The notes below the pieces were generated by a model. It worked only from the letters and a program-made list of their open reading frames with translations. It did no database searches and had not been told where the DNA came from. From Ciceribacter sichuanensis (lineage in GTDB: Bacteria; Pseudomonadota; Alphaproteobacteria; Rhizobiales; Rhizobiaceae): a stretch of DNA of 64,000 nucleotides. The position numbers were made by a program, and so were the translations under genes. The DNA is taken from positions 186,001-250,000 of the forward strand of contig NZ_JAMXLX010000007.1 of assembly GCF_024055605.1 (NCBI RefSeq). The letters run 5' to 3'. Below are positions 25,724-34,207 of the stretch, piece by piece; the first letter of the stretch is position 1, and each line of letters starts with the position of its first letter.

Positions 25724-26545
25724 ATGACTGACGAGGCCGAATTCCAGAGCGCTGAAGACATGCTGCCCGCCGAGCGGCGGCAGAAGATTCTCGACTGGTT
25801 CGAACACAACGTGGCCGCAAGCAATCAGGAGCTTGCCAAACTGGTGGGCGCTTCCGTCTCGACCATCCGCCGCGATCTCGACCAGCTCGACAACCAGGGA
25901 CTTGTCCGGCGCACCCATGGCGGCGCGGTCCGCATCCGCCGTAATGCGGCCTTCGAACCGACCACCGATCAGGCCCGCCAGACCGCGGTCGAGGAAAAGC
26001 GCGCGATTGCGGAAGCGGCGGCCGGTCTTCTCGAACCGGATATGAGCATCCTCATCGACACCGGTTCCACCCTGCACCAATTCGCGCAGGTCGTCGCCGG
26101 CCTCTCCATACCGCTGACCGTCGTCACCAGCGATCTCTTCGTCGCCGGCACGCTCGCCAACAAGAACCACATCCGGCTGATCGTGCCCGGGGGCCATTGC
26201 CGCCCCGGCGCCTTTACCCTGCTTGGAGAACCGGGACTTTCCTTCCTTCGCGACCTGCGCTGCGACCGGCTCTTCCTCTGCTCGCAGGCCATCGACAGCG
26301 AATGCGCCTCCGATACCTCATGGGATCTGGTGCAGGCGAAACGCGCCATGATGGATGCTGCGGCATCGACGGTGCTGATGGCCGATTCCAGCCGGTTCGG
26401 CGCTCGCGCCCTCTACCGCATCACCGCGATGGACCGCGTCGGAACCATCCTCACGGATGACGGGCTGGACATGGAGGAGCGCCAGCGCTTCCATGACAGC
26501 GGCGCCAATCTGGTCATCGTGCCGGTTTCATCGCAGGAAGCCTGA
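25724..26545 (+). CDS. DeoR-family transcriptional regulator
   Basis: A 273-residue DeoR-type repressor: winged helix with NQELAKLVGASVSTIRRDLD, then QGLVRRTHGGAVRIRR, and the sugar-phosphate sensor with DTGSTLHQFAQV and VMADSSRFG. ATG 25724 has GGGGAGA 7 bases upstream; ATG 25700 is a possible alternative. It lies alone between a strong terminator and the convergent SorC-type gene, so its targets are not obvious. The polyol operon across the way and the amino acid cluster behind it are both candidates. Confidence 0.84.
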   Translation: MTDEAEFQSAEDMLPAERRQKILDWFEHNVAASNQELAKLVGASVSTIRRDLDQLDNQGLVRRTHGGAVRIRRNAAFEPTTDQARQTAVEEKRAIAEAAAGLLEPDMSILIDTGSTLHQFAQVVAGLSIPLTVVTSDLFVAGTLANKNHIRLIVPGGHCRPGAFTLLGEPGLSFLRDLRCDRLFLCSQAIDSECASDTSWDLVQAKRAMMDAAASTVLMADSSRFGARALYRITAMDRVGTILTDDGLDMEERQRFHDSGANLVIVPVSSQEA

Positions 26546-26572
26546 CCCTCTCAGGGGACAAGCATCAGGCGA

Positions 26573-27520
26573 CTAATCGGAAGACGCGAGGAGTTCCGCC
26601 ATCTTCGTATCCGTGACCAGATGATCGACGAAACCGCCACGGAGCGCGGCCCTTGCCGCATCGAGCTTGAAGACCCCGCTCACCACGAGCAGCCCTTCCA
26701 TCTTGCGCAAGAGATCGTGGTCGGCGCCGATGATGCGCTTGTCGAGATCACCGAGAACCGCCTGCCCCGCCTCGTCGATGAACCGGCCGGCGATGATACC
26801 GACTGCGCCCCGGTTCCGGTATTCATCGATTTCCTCGACGGTCGCGATCTTGAACTGCACCACATGGGTATCCGGCGTGCAGGGGCTGAGCGAAAAGATC
26901 GACTTGTTGCACTTGTACAGGTTTTCTAGCTGCTCCCGGATGATCGGCTCCGCCTTCAGCGCTGTTGCCAGTGCTGCGCTGGAACAAACGGCCGGCGCAT
27001 TGAAATTGATGCAGTAGGCATCAAGGCGCCGGGCGATTTCGGTGGTACAGCTCTCCGATGTGCTGAGCAGCGGATTGGCGATGGACCCGAGAAGCTGGCG
27101 TACCGTCAGCTCCTCGATCGGCCAGTGTGGCACATATTCCGAAACAAAGGACACTGTCTGCCCCCAGGAAACGCCAAGCACATCGCCCTTCTGGAGGAAG
27201 TTCGGCAGGTGGTGCGCTGCCACCTCACAGACCGCCCGCGTCAGCATTTCGCCCTGCATCCCGTCATCGGGAACGACATGCACGCTCTTCAGGCCGTATT
27301 TCTCGGTCAGCGCATCCGCCATGGCATTGACGCGGTAATGCTCCGGCGCGACCTGGATGCAGACGATGTTCCGCTCCTTGGCCAGCTTCAGATAGCTGAT
27401 GACGGTCGGCCTCGACAGGGAGAGCGCGTCGGCAATCTCTCCCTGATTGAGGTTCTTGACGTAGTACATCCACGCCACCTCGGCGACGATCTTGTTGGAC
27501 GGATGTTGCGGTCGGTACAT
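26573..27520 (-). CDS. SorC/DeoR-type sugar-binding transcriptional regulator
   Basis: A 315-residue SorC-family regulator. The N-terminus has a helix-turn-helix (LNQGEIADALSLSRPTVISY) and the rest is the sugar-phosphate-binding domain (LGVSWGQTVSFVSEYVP; GAVGIIAGRFIDEAGQAV). It is the last gene of the leftward polyol operon. Start ATG 27520; a GTG at 27544 overlaps the aldolase stop but has no Shine-Dalgarno. SorC-type regulators control polyol and sugar operons in rhizobia and Brucella (EryD is one). The ATGTTT/AAACAT dyad at 36004-36017 is a possible site. Confidence 0.83.
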   Translation of the reverse strand: MYRPQHPSNKIVAEVAWMYYVKNLNQGEIADALSLSRPTVISYLKLAKERNIVCIQVAPEHYRVNAMADALTEKYGLKSVHVVPDDGMQGEMLTRAVCEVAAHHLPNFLQKGDVLGVSWGQTVSFVSEYVPHWPIEELTVRQLLGSIANPLLSTSESCTTEIARRLDAYCINFNAPAVCSSAALATALKAEPIIREQLENLYKCNKSIFSLSPCTPDTHVVQFKIATVEEIDEYRNRGAVGIIAGRFIDEAGQAVLGDLDKRIIGADHDLLRKMEGLLVVSGVFKLDAARAALRGGFVDHLVTDTKMAELLASSD

Positions 27521-27540
27521 GAATGTTTCCCGATTCCCTT

Positions 27541-28551
27541 TCACCGCTCTGCGGCGGCCATCAGCACCTCTTCGGTGATCAGCAGATCGTCGTCAACAGA
27601 GCGGTCCGCCGCAAGGTCGAGATTGCCGAGGTCGCCATGATAGCCGCGAGTGGCCTGAACGGGCGTGGCGTCGCCATCCGCCACGGCGCGCATCCATTTG
27701 ATGAAGGTAGGCTGATGCTCCGCCATGTTGATCTTGCGGCCGAAAAGCGCAAGACGGGCGCCGAACTTTTCCGCCTGCCAGACGAGTTCGAAAGTGTCGC
27801 GATGCGTGCCGGTGCCACCGCCAAGCACGCCGATCACGACGGAACTGTCGTGGGCCACGAGCTCCTCAAGGGCAGCGGGACCGTTATAGGCGACCTTCAG
27901 GAACTCCGGACGCTCTTCCACCGTCAGGCTCGCAAGCGCGCGGGCGATGCAATCGTTGACATACATGCCCGTTTCCGCAGCGCTAAAGCCGGTCGGCATG
28001 TTGGGATTGAACACTTCAAGGAAATGCCGCTTGTCGGCAGCCCGCGCCTTCGGACGGAAGTCGCGATAGGCTTCAAGCGTCGCGGTATCGGCCTCGGTGT
28101 TGTTGTTGAAGGTCATCGAATAGAGGCAAAGCTCCGCCTGCGCGCGCGTCAGGTCCGTGCCGCTATAGGGCAGCGACTGCGTCGCGCGGTAGTTGCCGCC
28201 GCGAATGACACCCCAGACATCCGTCGTGTCGTTAGCGCGGAAGGCCGGCATGATGCGCGAGCCGGAGAAGACGCCGCGCGACTGCAGGTTCTCGATGTTG
28301 GACGTGGAGGCCAGCATGATGTCGACGACATCCTGCTTCACCAGTGCCTCGATCTCGGCGAGAAATTCGGCGCGGGTGCGGTTGCCGGTCACCCGACCCC
28401 CGGCATCCCTGCGGCGGCCAACAGTGAGGATGCCGCCCGAGAGATCGGCGTCCTTGGCATCGGCGATGATGAAATCTCCCTTCGCGTACCGGCCGGTACG
28501 GATACGTTCCATCTTTTCTTCGTAACGGGTTTTCGTCATGTCATGATCCAT
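27541..28551 (-). CDS. Class I aldolase, DhnA/LacD/DeoC-like
   Basis: A 336-residue TIM-barrel aldolase-like protein. The segment LKVAYNGPAALEELV carries the lysine expected to form the Schiff base, and the C-terminal part VIGVLGGGTGTHRDTFELV followed by GARLALFGRKINMAEHQP matches the phosphate-binding GG...GRxI pattern of the DhnA/FbaB/LacD families. It lies between the ATPase (18 bp gap) and the regulator. In this operon it would cleave a ketose phosphate, produced by the kinase and GlpD-like dehydrogenase, into two short fragments, probably with DHAP as one of them. The substrate is not known. Confidence 0.7.
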   Translation of the reverse strand: MDHDMTKTRYEEKMERIRTGRYAKGDFIIADAKDADLSGGILTVGRRRDAGGRVTGNRTRAEFLAEIEALVKQDVVDIMLASTSNIENLQSRGVFSGSRIMPAFRANDTTDVWGVIRGGNYRATQSLPYSGTDLTRAQAELCLYSMTFNNNTEADTATLEAYRDFRPKARAADKRHFLEVFNPNMPTGFSAAETGMYVNDCIARALASLTVEERPEFLKVAYNGPAALEELVAHDSSVVIGVLGGGTGTHRDTFELVWQAEKFGARLALFGRKINMAEHQPTFIKWMRAVADGDATPVQATRGYHGDLGNLDLAADRSVDDDLLITEEVLMAAAER

Positions 28552-28569
28552 CGTGCTGTCGAAGATGCC

Positions 28570-29664
28570 TCAAGCCGCGGCGCGCAGGAGCGAGCGGCCG
28601 TCTTCCTTCGAGAAAATGTGAATGCTGTCCGGGTCGATGGAGAAATCGATCCGCTGTCCGGCCTCGAGTGTCCGGAATGCCTTGGTGACGAAGGACATCT
28701 CCCGGCCATCGACATCGACGATCACCTGTCCCTCGCTGCCCATGTTTTCGACGAGCACCACCGTTCCGCTGATGACGTTGACATCACCCTCTGCGGCAAT
28801 GTCCATCTTGGAAGGACGCAGGCCCACTTCGACCTTCGCCCCCTGACCGAGGTCCCGATAATCCTTCGCCAGCACCTTCAGCCGGATCGACCCCGAGGTC
28901 AGCTCCGCCTGTTCGCCGTCGATAGCGACACTGCAATCGCGGAAATTCATCGCCGGCGAGCCGATGAAGTCGGCGACGAAGCGGGTGGCCGGCCGGTCGA
29001 AGATTTCCGACGGCGTGCCCTGCTGTTCGATCGCGCCTGCCCGCATCAGCACGATGCGGTCGGCAATCGTCATCGCTTCGAGCTGGTCGTGCGTGACGAA
29101 AATGGTGGTGGTCTTCAGATCGAGATGCATGCGGCGGATTTCGGTCCGCAGCTTCTCGCGCAGCTTGGCGTCCAGGTTCGACAGGGGTTCGTCGAACAGG
29201 AAGAGCTTCGGCGTCTTGATCATGGCGCGGGCCATGGCAACGCGCTGCTGCTGGCCGCCCGAAAGGTTCTTCGGCTTGCGCTCCAGAAACTGGGCGAGAC
29301 CGAGCATATTCGACACATGCTCGACGCGCCGGCGGATTTCCTCGGCCGGCACCTTTTGCCGGCGCAGGCCGAAGGCGATGTTGTCGAACACGGACATATG
29401 CGGATAGAGCGCGTAGGACTGAAAGACCATCGCCACGCCGCGCTCGCCCGGCGGCAGATGCGTCACGTCGCGGCCGCCGATGCTGACCGTGCCGTCCGAA
29501 ATCTCCTCGAGACCGGCGATCATGCGCAGCATGGTGGACTTGCCGCAGCCGGAAGGTCCGAGAAAGACCACGAATTCATGGTCGGCGATGTCGAGGTTGA
29601 GATCCGAGATGACCGTATGGCTGCCATAGGACTTGCGGATCTTGGTGCATTTGATGTTGGCCAT
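28570..29664 (-). CDS. CUT1 sugar/polyol ABC transporter ATP-binding protein (UgpC/MalK-like)
   Basis: A 364-residue ATPase: Walker A GPSGCGKST around residue 38, VFQSYALYPHMSVFDNIAFG, signature LSGGQQQRVAMARAM, Walker B LFDEPLSNLDAKLR and FVTHDQLEAMTIADR, followed by the C-terminal TOBE/OB domain (residues ~240-364) typical of MalK/UgpC. Start ATG 29664. Two permeases and a binding protein lie upstream in the same operon. CUT1 members import disaccharides and polyols; the polyol kinase and dehydrogenase nearby make a polyol likely. Confidence 0.92.
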   Translation of the reverse strand: MANIKCTKIRKSYGSHTVISDLNLDIADHEFVVFLGPSGCGKSTMLRMIAGLEEISDGTVSIGGRDVTHLPPGERGVAMVFQSYALYPHMSVFDNIAFGLRRQKVPAEEIRRRVEHVSNMLGLAQFLERKPKNLSGGQQQRVAMARAMIKTPKLFLFDEPLSNLDAKLREKLRTEIRRMHLDLKTTTIFVTHDQLEAMTIADRIVLMRAGAIEQQGTPSEIFDRPATRFVADFIGSPAMNFRDCSVAIDGEQAELTSGSIRLKVLAKDYRDLGQGAKVEVGLRPSKMDIAAEGDVNVISGTVVLVENMGSEGQVIVDVDGREMSFVTKAFRTLEAGQRIDFSIDPDSIHIFSKEDGRSLLRAAA

Positions 29665-29675
29665 GTCGATTTTTC

Positions 29676-30491
29676 CTATTTGCGGCCCGTGGCGACCATG
29701 CGGTTGATGAAGCTCATCAGAAGACCGATGAAGACCAGCGGCGGCAGTACGAGGATGACGGTCGAGGCATTGATGACGCCCCATGGAACTTCCTTGCCGA
29801 GCGACGTGATGGAGGCGGCCACGACGGGTAGCGTAGAGTTTTCGGCAGCGAGCGTGAGCGCCAGCAGCAGTTCGTTCCAGACCAGCACGAAGGTGAAGAC
29901 GAGGGAGCCGAACAGCGAGGGTGCGGCGATAGGAAGTGCAAACTTGAGGAAGATCTCGGTCTGTGAGCAGCCTTCCATCGCCGCCGCTTCCTCGATCTCC
30001 TTCGGTACCCGCTCGAAGGCCGGCACGGAAAGCCAGATGACCGTCGAGATGGTGGAAATGAGGTAGACCAGGATCAGGCCGGTCAGCGTGTCGTAGATGC
30101 CGCTGTCGAGATAGATGATGATGAACGGGATCGCGATTGCCACCGGCGGCATGAAGCGCAGGGAAAGAACGAAGAACTGCAGGTCGTCCTTCTTCTTCTC
30201 CACATGCCGCGCGAGGCTGTAGGCGGCGGGAATGCCGAACAGCGCTCCGAGCAGGACCGAGACACCCACGACCACCATCGAATTGCCGAGACCATCGCGG
30301 ATGGACGGGTTCTGCAGGATGGTCGCGAAATTCTCCAGCGTCGGCGTGAAGATGAGCGTCGGGACCGGCGTCACGATATCCTTCAGCTTCTTGAACGAAC
30401 CGAGGATGGTCCAGACGATCGGCAACAGCGCGATCAGGATCATGAGGGCCAGGAAGCCCCGGGAAAAGGTGCGGCGGATCAGGCTGACCAT
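29676..30491 (-). CDS. CUT1 ABC transporter permease (MalG/UgpE-like)
   Basis: A 271-residue permease. N-terminal span LALMILIALLPIVWTILGSFK, periplasmic loop with TPTLENFATIL, and the EAA region PKEIEEAAAMEGCSQTEIFLK, with MalG-like ending. Start ATG at 30491; the first bases overlap the stop of the upstream permease by 13 bp. It pairs with the MalF-like permease at 30479-31351. Confidence 0.9.
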   Translation of the reverse strand: MVSLIRRTFSRGFLALMILIALLPIVWTILGSFKKLKDIVTPVPTLIFTPTLENFATILQNPSIRDGLGNSMVVVGVSVLLGALFGIPAAYSLARHVEKKKDDLQFFVLSLRFMPPVAIAIPFIIIYLDSGIYDTLTGLILVYLISTISTVIWLSVPAFERVPKEIEEAAAMEGCSQTEIFLKFALPIAAPSLFGSLVFTFVLVWNELLLALTLAAENSTLPVVAASITSLGKEVPWGVINASTVILVLPPLVFIGLLMSFINRMVATGRK

Positions 30492-31351
30492 TTGCGGATA
30501 CCTCGCCAGACGAGCGTAAAGACGACCGTGGTTATGAGAAGAAGGAGAATGGACATGGCGGAGGCATAGGAAACGCGACCGCCGAGATTGATGCCGGCCT
30601 GATAGGCATAGAGATCGAGTGTCTCGGTCGCCGTTCCCGGTCCACCGCCGGTCATGACGAAGATCAGATCGAAGGACCGCAGCGATTCCACCGCCTTGAC
30701 GAGGGCAAGGCTGATGATTGGCGCCTTCAGCATCGGCATGGTCACATAGGCATGGATTTCCCAGGTCTTGGCATTGTCGAGCTGGGCGGCTTCGATGGGA
30801 TCCTTGGGCAGGGTTTCCAGCAGCTTCAGCATGATGACGGTGAAGAACAGGCCCCACTGCCAGATGTCGACGACCGCGACCGAAAACAGCGCGAGCTTGG
30901 GGTTGGCCAGAAACTCGATCGGACCGAAACCAAACAGGCCTGTAAGGTAGTTGATGAGGCCAAGCGACGGCGAATACAGGAAGCGCCAGATGAAGGCGGC
31001 CGCGACGCGGGGAAGCAGGACCGGCGCGAGGAAAGCCAGGCAGATCAGGTTGCGTGCGCGAGCCGAGCGGGTGTTCTCGAAAATATAGACCGACAGGAAC
31101 ATTGCCACCAGCAGCGATCCCGCAACGGTCACCACTTCCCAGATCGCGGAAATCTTGAGGGCATTGAGGAAGCGGCGGTCGCCGAGAAGACGCTGGTAGT
31201 TGTACAACCCGACAAAATCATAATCGGGATAGCGCAACGACCGGTCCATCACCGAGAAGTACAGCGCTCCGGCAACGGAAACCAATGCCAGGATCGCGAG
31301 AATGGTAAAGGCGGGCGCAAGCGTCCAGAAGACGAATCTCTGTTTTTGCAT
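30479..31351 (-). CDS. CUT1 ABC transporter permease (MalF/UgpA-like)
   Basis: A 290-residue permease with about six spans. It starts FVFWTLAPAFTILAILALVS, contains VGLYNYQRLLGDRRFLNALK, and the EAA motif PKDPIEAAQLDNAKTWEIHAY, and ends WRGIRKWSA. The start ATG 31351 was chosen because the long upstream frame is non-coding relative to the binding-protein gene. It follows the binding protein after a 65-bp gap with a hairpin. Confidence 0.9.
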   Translation of the reverse strand: MQKQRFVFWTLAPAFTILAILALVSVAGALYFSVMDRSLRYPDYDFVGLYNYQRLLGDRRFLNALKISAIWEVVTVAGSLLVAMFLSVYIFENTRSARARNLICLAFLAPVLLPRVAAAFIWRFLYSPSLGLINYLTGLFGFGPIEFLANPKLALFSVAVVDIWQWGLFFTVIMLKLLETLPKDPIEAAQLDNAKTWEIHAYVTMPMLKAPIISLALVKAVESLRSFDLIFVMTGGGPGTATETLDLYAYQAGINLGGRVSYASAMSILLLLITTVVFTLVWRGIRKWSA

Positions 31352-31379
31352 TCCGTTGCTCTTTGAAAGTTGCGGGCCT

Positions 31380-31403
31380 GGCCGGGCGCATGTTCGCCCG
31401 GCC
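31380..31403 (-). terminator. Intercistronic hairpin after the polyol binding-protein gene
   Basis: Perfect 9-bp stem GGCCGGGCG / CGCCCGGCC with a 6-nt loop in the gap between binding protein and first permease. No T-run follows in the leftward direction. It is likely a message-stabilising or attenuating element. Confidence 0.55.
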
Positions 31404-31416
31404 GCGGCCTCTGCCG

Positions 31417-32700
31417 TTATTTTGCGTGCCGAAGCGTGTCCTCGGCGGCGAAGGCTGCCTCGTCGAGTGTTGCCTGAATATCCGTCTTCGTACCGGTGAA
31501 GAGTTCTTCCAGTGCAAGGCCGAGATTGTCGCCGATCTCCGGCCACACGGGGCTTGCCATGATCAGAAGCTGCGTGCGCGAACCGGTCGCCAACAGTGCC
31601 TGGATATATTCGGCCGGCACGGCCTTGGCGAAGGCCTCGCTCTTCAGCGTGGACTGGCGGCCGATATCCGAAGCGATGCCATCGGCAAGACGATGGGCTT
31701 CCATCTCCTTGGAGGTTGCCCAGCCGACGAAATCGCCGGCAACCTTCTTCGTGCACTCGTCCTTGGCGCCGACCGTCGAGACGGCGAAGCCATGTGCCCA
31801 GCCGGCAGAGCCGAGCGGCTCGGGCGGCGGGGCATAACCGACCTTGCCCTGGACCACCGACTTTTCCGGATCTTCCATCCACGGACCGAACACATCGGAC
31901 TCGATCAGGTAAGCGACCTGGCCACCCCGGAAGGCTTCAACCGAGTCCGACCAGTTGAACGTGCCGACGCCGGGCGGCGCGTATTTCATCAGGTCGATAT
32001 AGAGTTCGGTCGCCTGAACGCCCTTGTCGGAGTTGAAGGCCGGCTGGTCGCCATTCATCCATTCGCCGCCAAGACCGCGGAAGAACGGCGTCCAGCGCCA
32101 TACGTTCATGCCGGAACCGCGCTGGCCGCGGGCCGCCCATCCGTAGAGCTTGTTGGCGGGATCGTTGACCGCCTTGATGCCGGCGACCATCTCGTCCAGC
32201 GTCTTCGGCACGGCAAGGCCAGCCTTTTCAAGTACATCCTTGCGGTAGATCAGGATATCACCGCCGCCGACGAAGGGCGCGAAATACTGCTTGCCCTGAT
32301 AGCTTGCGACATTGGCGAGGTCGACGCGGAAGTCGGCAATGTCGTATTCGGCAGGTAGAACATCAGCCAGTGGATAGATCCATCCGGCCGTCGCATATTC
32401 GGGCGTGTTCGCCTCGTCGACATAAAGAACCTGATAGGCACCGGCGCCGGTGGAGGCATCGAGGCGCGCCTTGGCGCGGCGCTCGTTTTCGCCGAGAAGA
32501 TTGATCTTCACGGTCGTCTGCCACTTCTTGTTGAACTCGCCGACATACTTGTCGAGTTCGGTGACGGACGGCATGCCCTGGCCGATCACGTTCAGCGTCG
32601 GCACCTTGCCGACGCAGGCATCTTCCTGCGCCCGGACGGCAGCCGGCACCGCCAGCATGCATACGGAGCATAAAAAGGCTGTCTTCAATTTCATCATCAT
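31417..32700 (-). CDS. CUT1 ABC transporter substrate-binding protein (SBP_bac_1)
   Basis: A binding protein of ~427 residues, family 1 (MalE/SmoE/UgpB-like). It has a Sec signal peptide (LKTAFLCSVCMLAVPAAVRA) and ends DEAAFAAEDTLRHAK. Motifs include INLLGENERRAKARLDASTG, SYQGKQYFAPFVGGGDILIY and EAFRGGQVAYLIESD. Three ATG codons in a row (32700, 32697, 32694) follow GGAGGAGGA; spacing favours the second or third. It comes after the kinase and before the permeases. A polyol ligand is inferred from the enzymes in the operon. Confidence 0.9.
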   Translation of the reverse strand: MMMKLKTAFLCSVCMLAVPAAVRAQEDACVGKVPTLNVIGQGMPSVTELDKYVGEFNKKWQTTVKINLLGENERRAKARLDASTGAGAYQVLYVDEANTPEYATAGWIYPLADVLPAEYDIADFRVDLANVASYQGKQYFAPFVGGGDILIYRKDVLEKAGLAVPKTLDEMVAGIKAVNDPANKLYGWAARGQRGSGMNVWRWTPFFRGLGGEWMNGDQPAFNSDKGVQATELYIDLMKYAPPGVGTFNWSDSVEAFRGGQVAYLIESDVFGPWMEDPEKSVVQGKVGYAPPPEPLGSAGWAHGFAVSTVGAKDECTKKVAGDFVGWATSKEMEAHRLADGIASDIGRQSTLKSEAFAKAVPAEYIQALLATGSRTQLLIMASPVWPEIGDNLGLALEELFTGTKTDIQATLDEAAFAAEDTLRHAK

Positions 32701-32737
32701 TCCTCCTCCAAAGAACTGATTTTCGGGGTGCCGATCG

Positions 32738-34207
32738 CTAGAAGAGATCGGCGAGTTTCTGATCGAGTGTCAGAAATTGCTGATAGCGTTCCTCATAGAA
32801 CTGGCGCACCGCCGCATTGGGCAGGGCCGTCCGGGTCACGCGGCACATGCCGCGCGACGCCGCCGCAAGATCGCTGTAATGGCCTGTTGCAACAGCCGCG
32901 CACATCGCGGCACCGAGCGCGCCAAGTTCCTCGCCCTCGGAAACCTCGACCGGCAGGCCGCAGATATCGGCGAAGATCTGCGACCAGACCTCGCTCTTGG
33001 ACGCACCGCCTGCGAGGCGGACGGTCGAAGGCCTGAGCGGCGCGACATATTCCGCGACACTCTCGCCATGCCAGCGATGCTGAAAGGCAACTCCTTCGTA
33101 GAGGGCGCGCAGCATCGAGCCGCGGTCGTCGGAATTGACGATGCCGACGAAGGCACCACGCCTCGGTGCCGGGCCATTGACGAAGGGCATGAAGTGGCAG
33201 CGCCGACCAGAAACCGGGCTTGCGGCAACCAGTTCATTGGCCGTCGCCACGTCGATCTGGCCACCGGCGGCACGGGCGAGATACCAGTTGAGATTGGCCG
33301 CCGATGTCGGGCTTCCTTCCGCCAGAAGACGGCAGGCACGATCCCGGTGCAGCATGTTGAGAATAGGCGGCTGCTTGCGCACCTTCCTGTCCGTCTCGAT
33401 CGCATTGATCGACCACGTTCCGGCAATCATGGTCAGCGCATCGCCGCCGATAACACCGGAACCGGTGACGCAGGCACTCACATCCATCATCGCCGCGACG
33501 ACTGGTGTCCCCACAAGCAGGCCGGTCTCCTCGGCCGCGGCCTGTGAGATCCGCCCGGCGATGCCGGTGTTTTCCACGAGTGGCGGCATGCGGCTTACGA
33601 AAGTGCCGATACCCAGCCGATCGAAATAGGCGGCATCGTAGTCGCCGCGCTCCAGATCCAGCAGGCCACCGCCGCTTGCATCGGTCGGATCCGACGCAGC
33701 AACGCCTGTCAGCCGCATGCGGATATAATCTTTGCACGCCAGCGCCCAGCGGGTTTTCGCGACCACGTCGGGTTCGTTCCGTGCCAGCCAGATTAACTGC
33801 ATGATGGTCTGGCCACCCCAGATCCTGTGGCCGGACAGTTCCTCCATCACCTCGGCCGTGCCGTCGCGATGAAACTCCTCGACGATCGACTGCGCCCGGT
33901 GATCGACGGAGACGATACCGTCGCGCGTACCGCGACCGTTCTCATCGACCAGAAATACGCCATTGCCGAAGCCCGTGCAGGCGATGGCGGCGATGCGACC
34001 GGGATCGACCTGCGTGGACGTCAGTTCGCGAATGGCGAGCGCCGTGTTGCGCCAGAAAGCTTCCGGCTCGCGCTCCACCCAGCCGTTGTCGCGGTGGATC
34101 GTGGAAACGTCAACGGCGCGCGATGTCACCAGCCGGCCGTTTCCATCGAATATCGCGGCCTTGACCGCCGTGCCGCCGGCGTCGATTGCCAGAAACAGGT
34201 CACCCAT
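32738..34207 (-). CDS. FGGY-family carbohydrate kinase
   Basis: A 489-residue FGGY kinase: N-terminal FLAIDAGGTAVKAAIFDGNG (ATP-binding DxGgT), CTGFGNGVFLVDENG, the central GTPVVAAMMDVSACVTGSG and the C-terminal VRLAGGASKSEVWSQIFAD with GALGAAMCAAVATG. It resembles xylulose/erythritol-type kinases but I cannot name the sugar. ATG 34207 has GGAGGTTCGCC before it and overlaps the dehydrogenase stop by 8 bp, so the two are coupled. It should phosphorylate the imported polyol at a terminal hydroxyl. Confidence 0.87.
   Translation of the reverse strand: MGDLFLAIDAGGTAVKAAIFDGNGRLVTSRAVDVSTIHRDNGWVEREPEAFWRNTALAIRELTSTQVDPGRIAAIACTGFGNGVFLVDENGRGTRDGIVSVDHRAQSIVEEFHRDGTAEVMEELSGHRIWGGQTIMQLIWLARNEPDVVAKTRWALACKDYIRMRLTGVAASDPTDASGGGLLDLERGDYDAAYFDRLGIGTFVSRMPPLVENTGIAGRISQAAAEETGLLVGTPVVAAMMDVSACVTGSGVIGGDALTMIAGTWSINAIETDRKVRKQPPILNMLHRDRACRLLAEGSPTSAANLNWYLARAAGGQIDVATANELVAASPVSGRRCHFMPFVNGPAPRRGAFVGIVNSDDRGSMLRALYEGVAFQHRWHGESVAEYVAPLRPSTVRLAGGASKSEVWSQIFADICGLPVEVSEGEELGALGAAMCAAVATGHYSDLAAASRGMCRVTRTALPNAAVRQFYEERYQQFLTLDQKLADLF

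Noticed and set aside
27523..30066. 847-codon plus-strand frame opposite the aldolase, ATPase and permease genes
   Set aside because: It spans three real genes and their boundaries, with composition typical of an antisense shadow.
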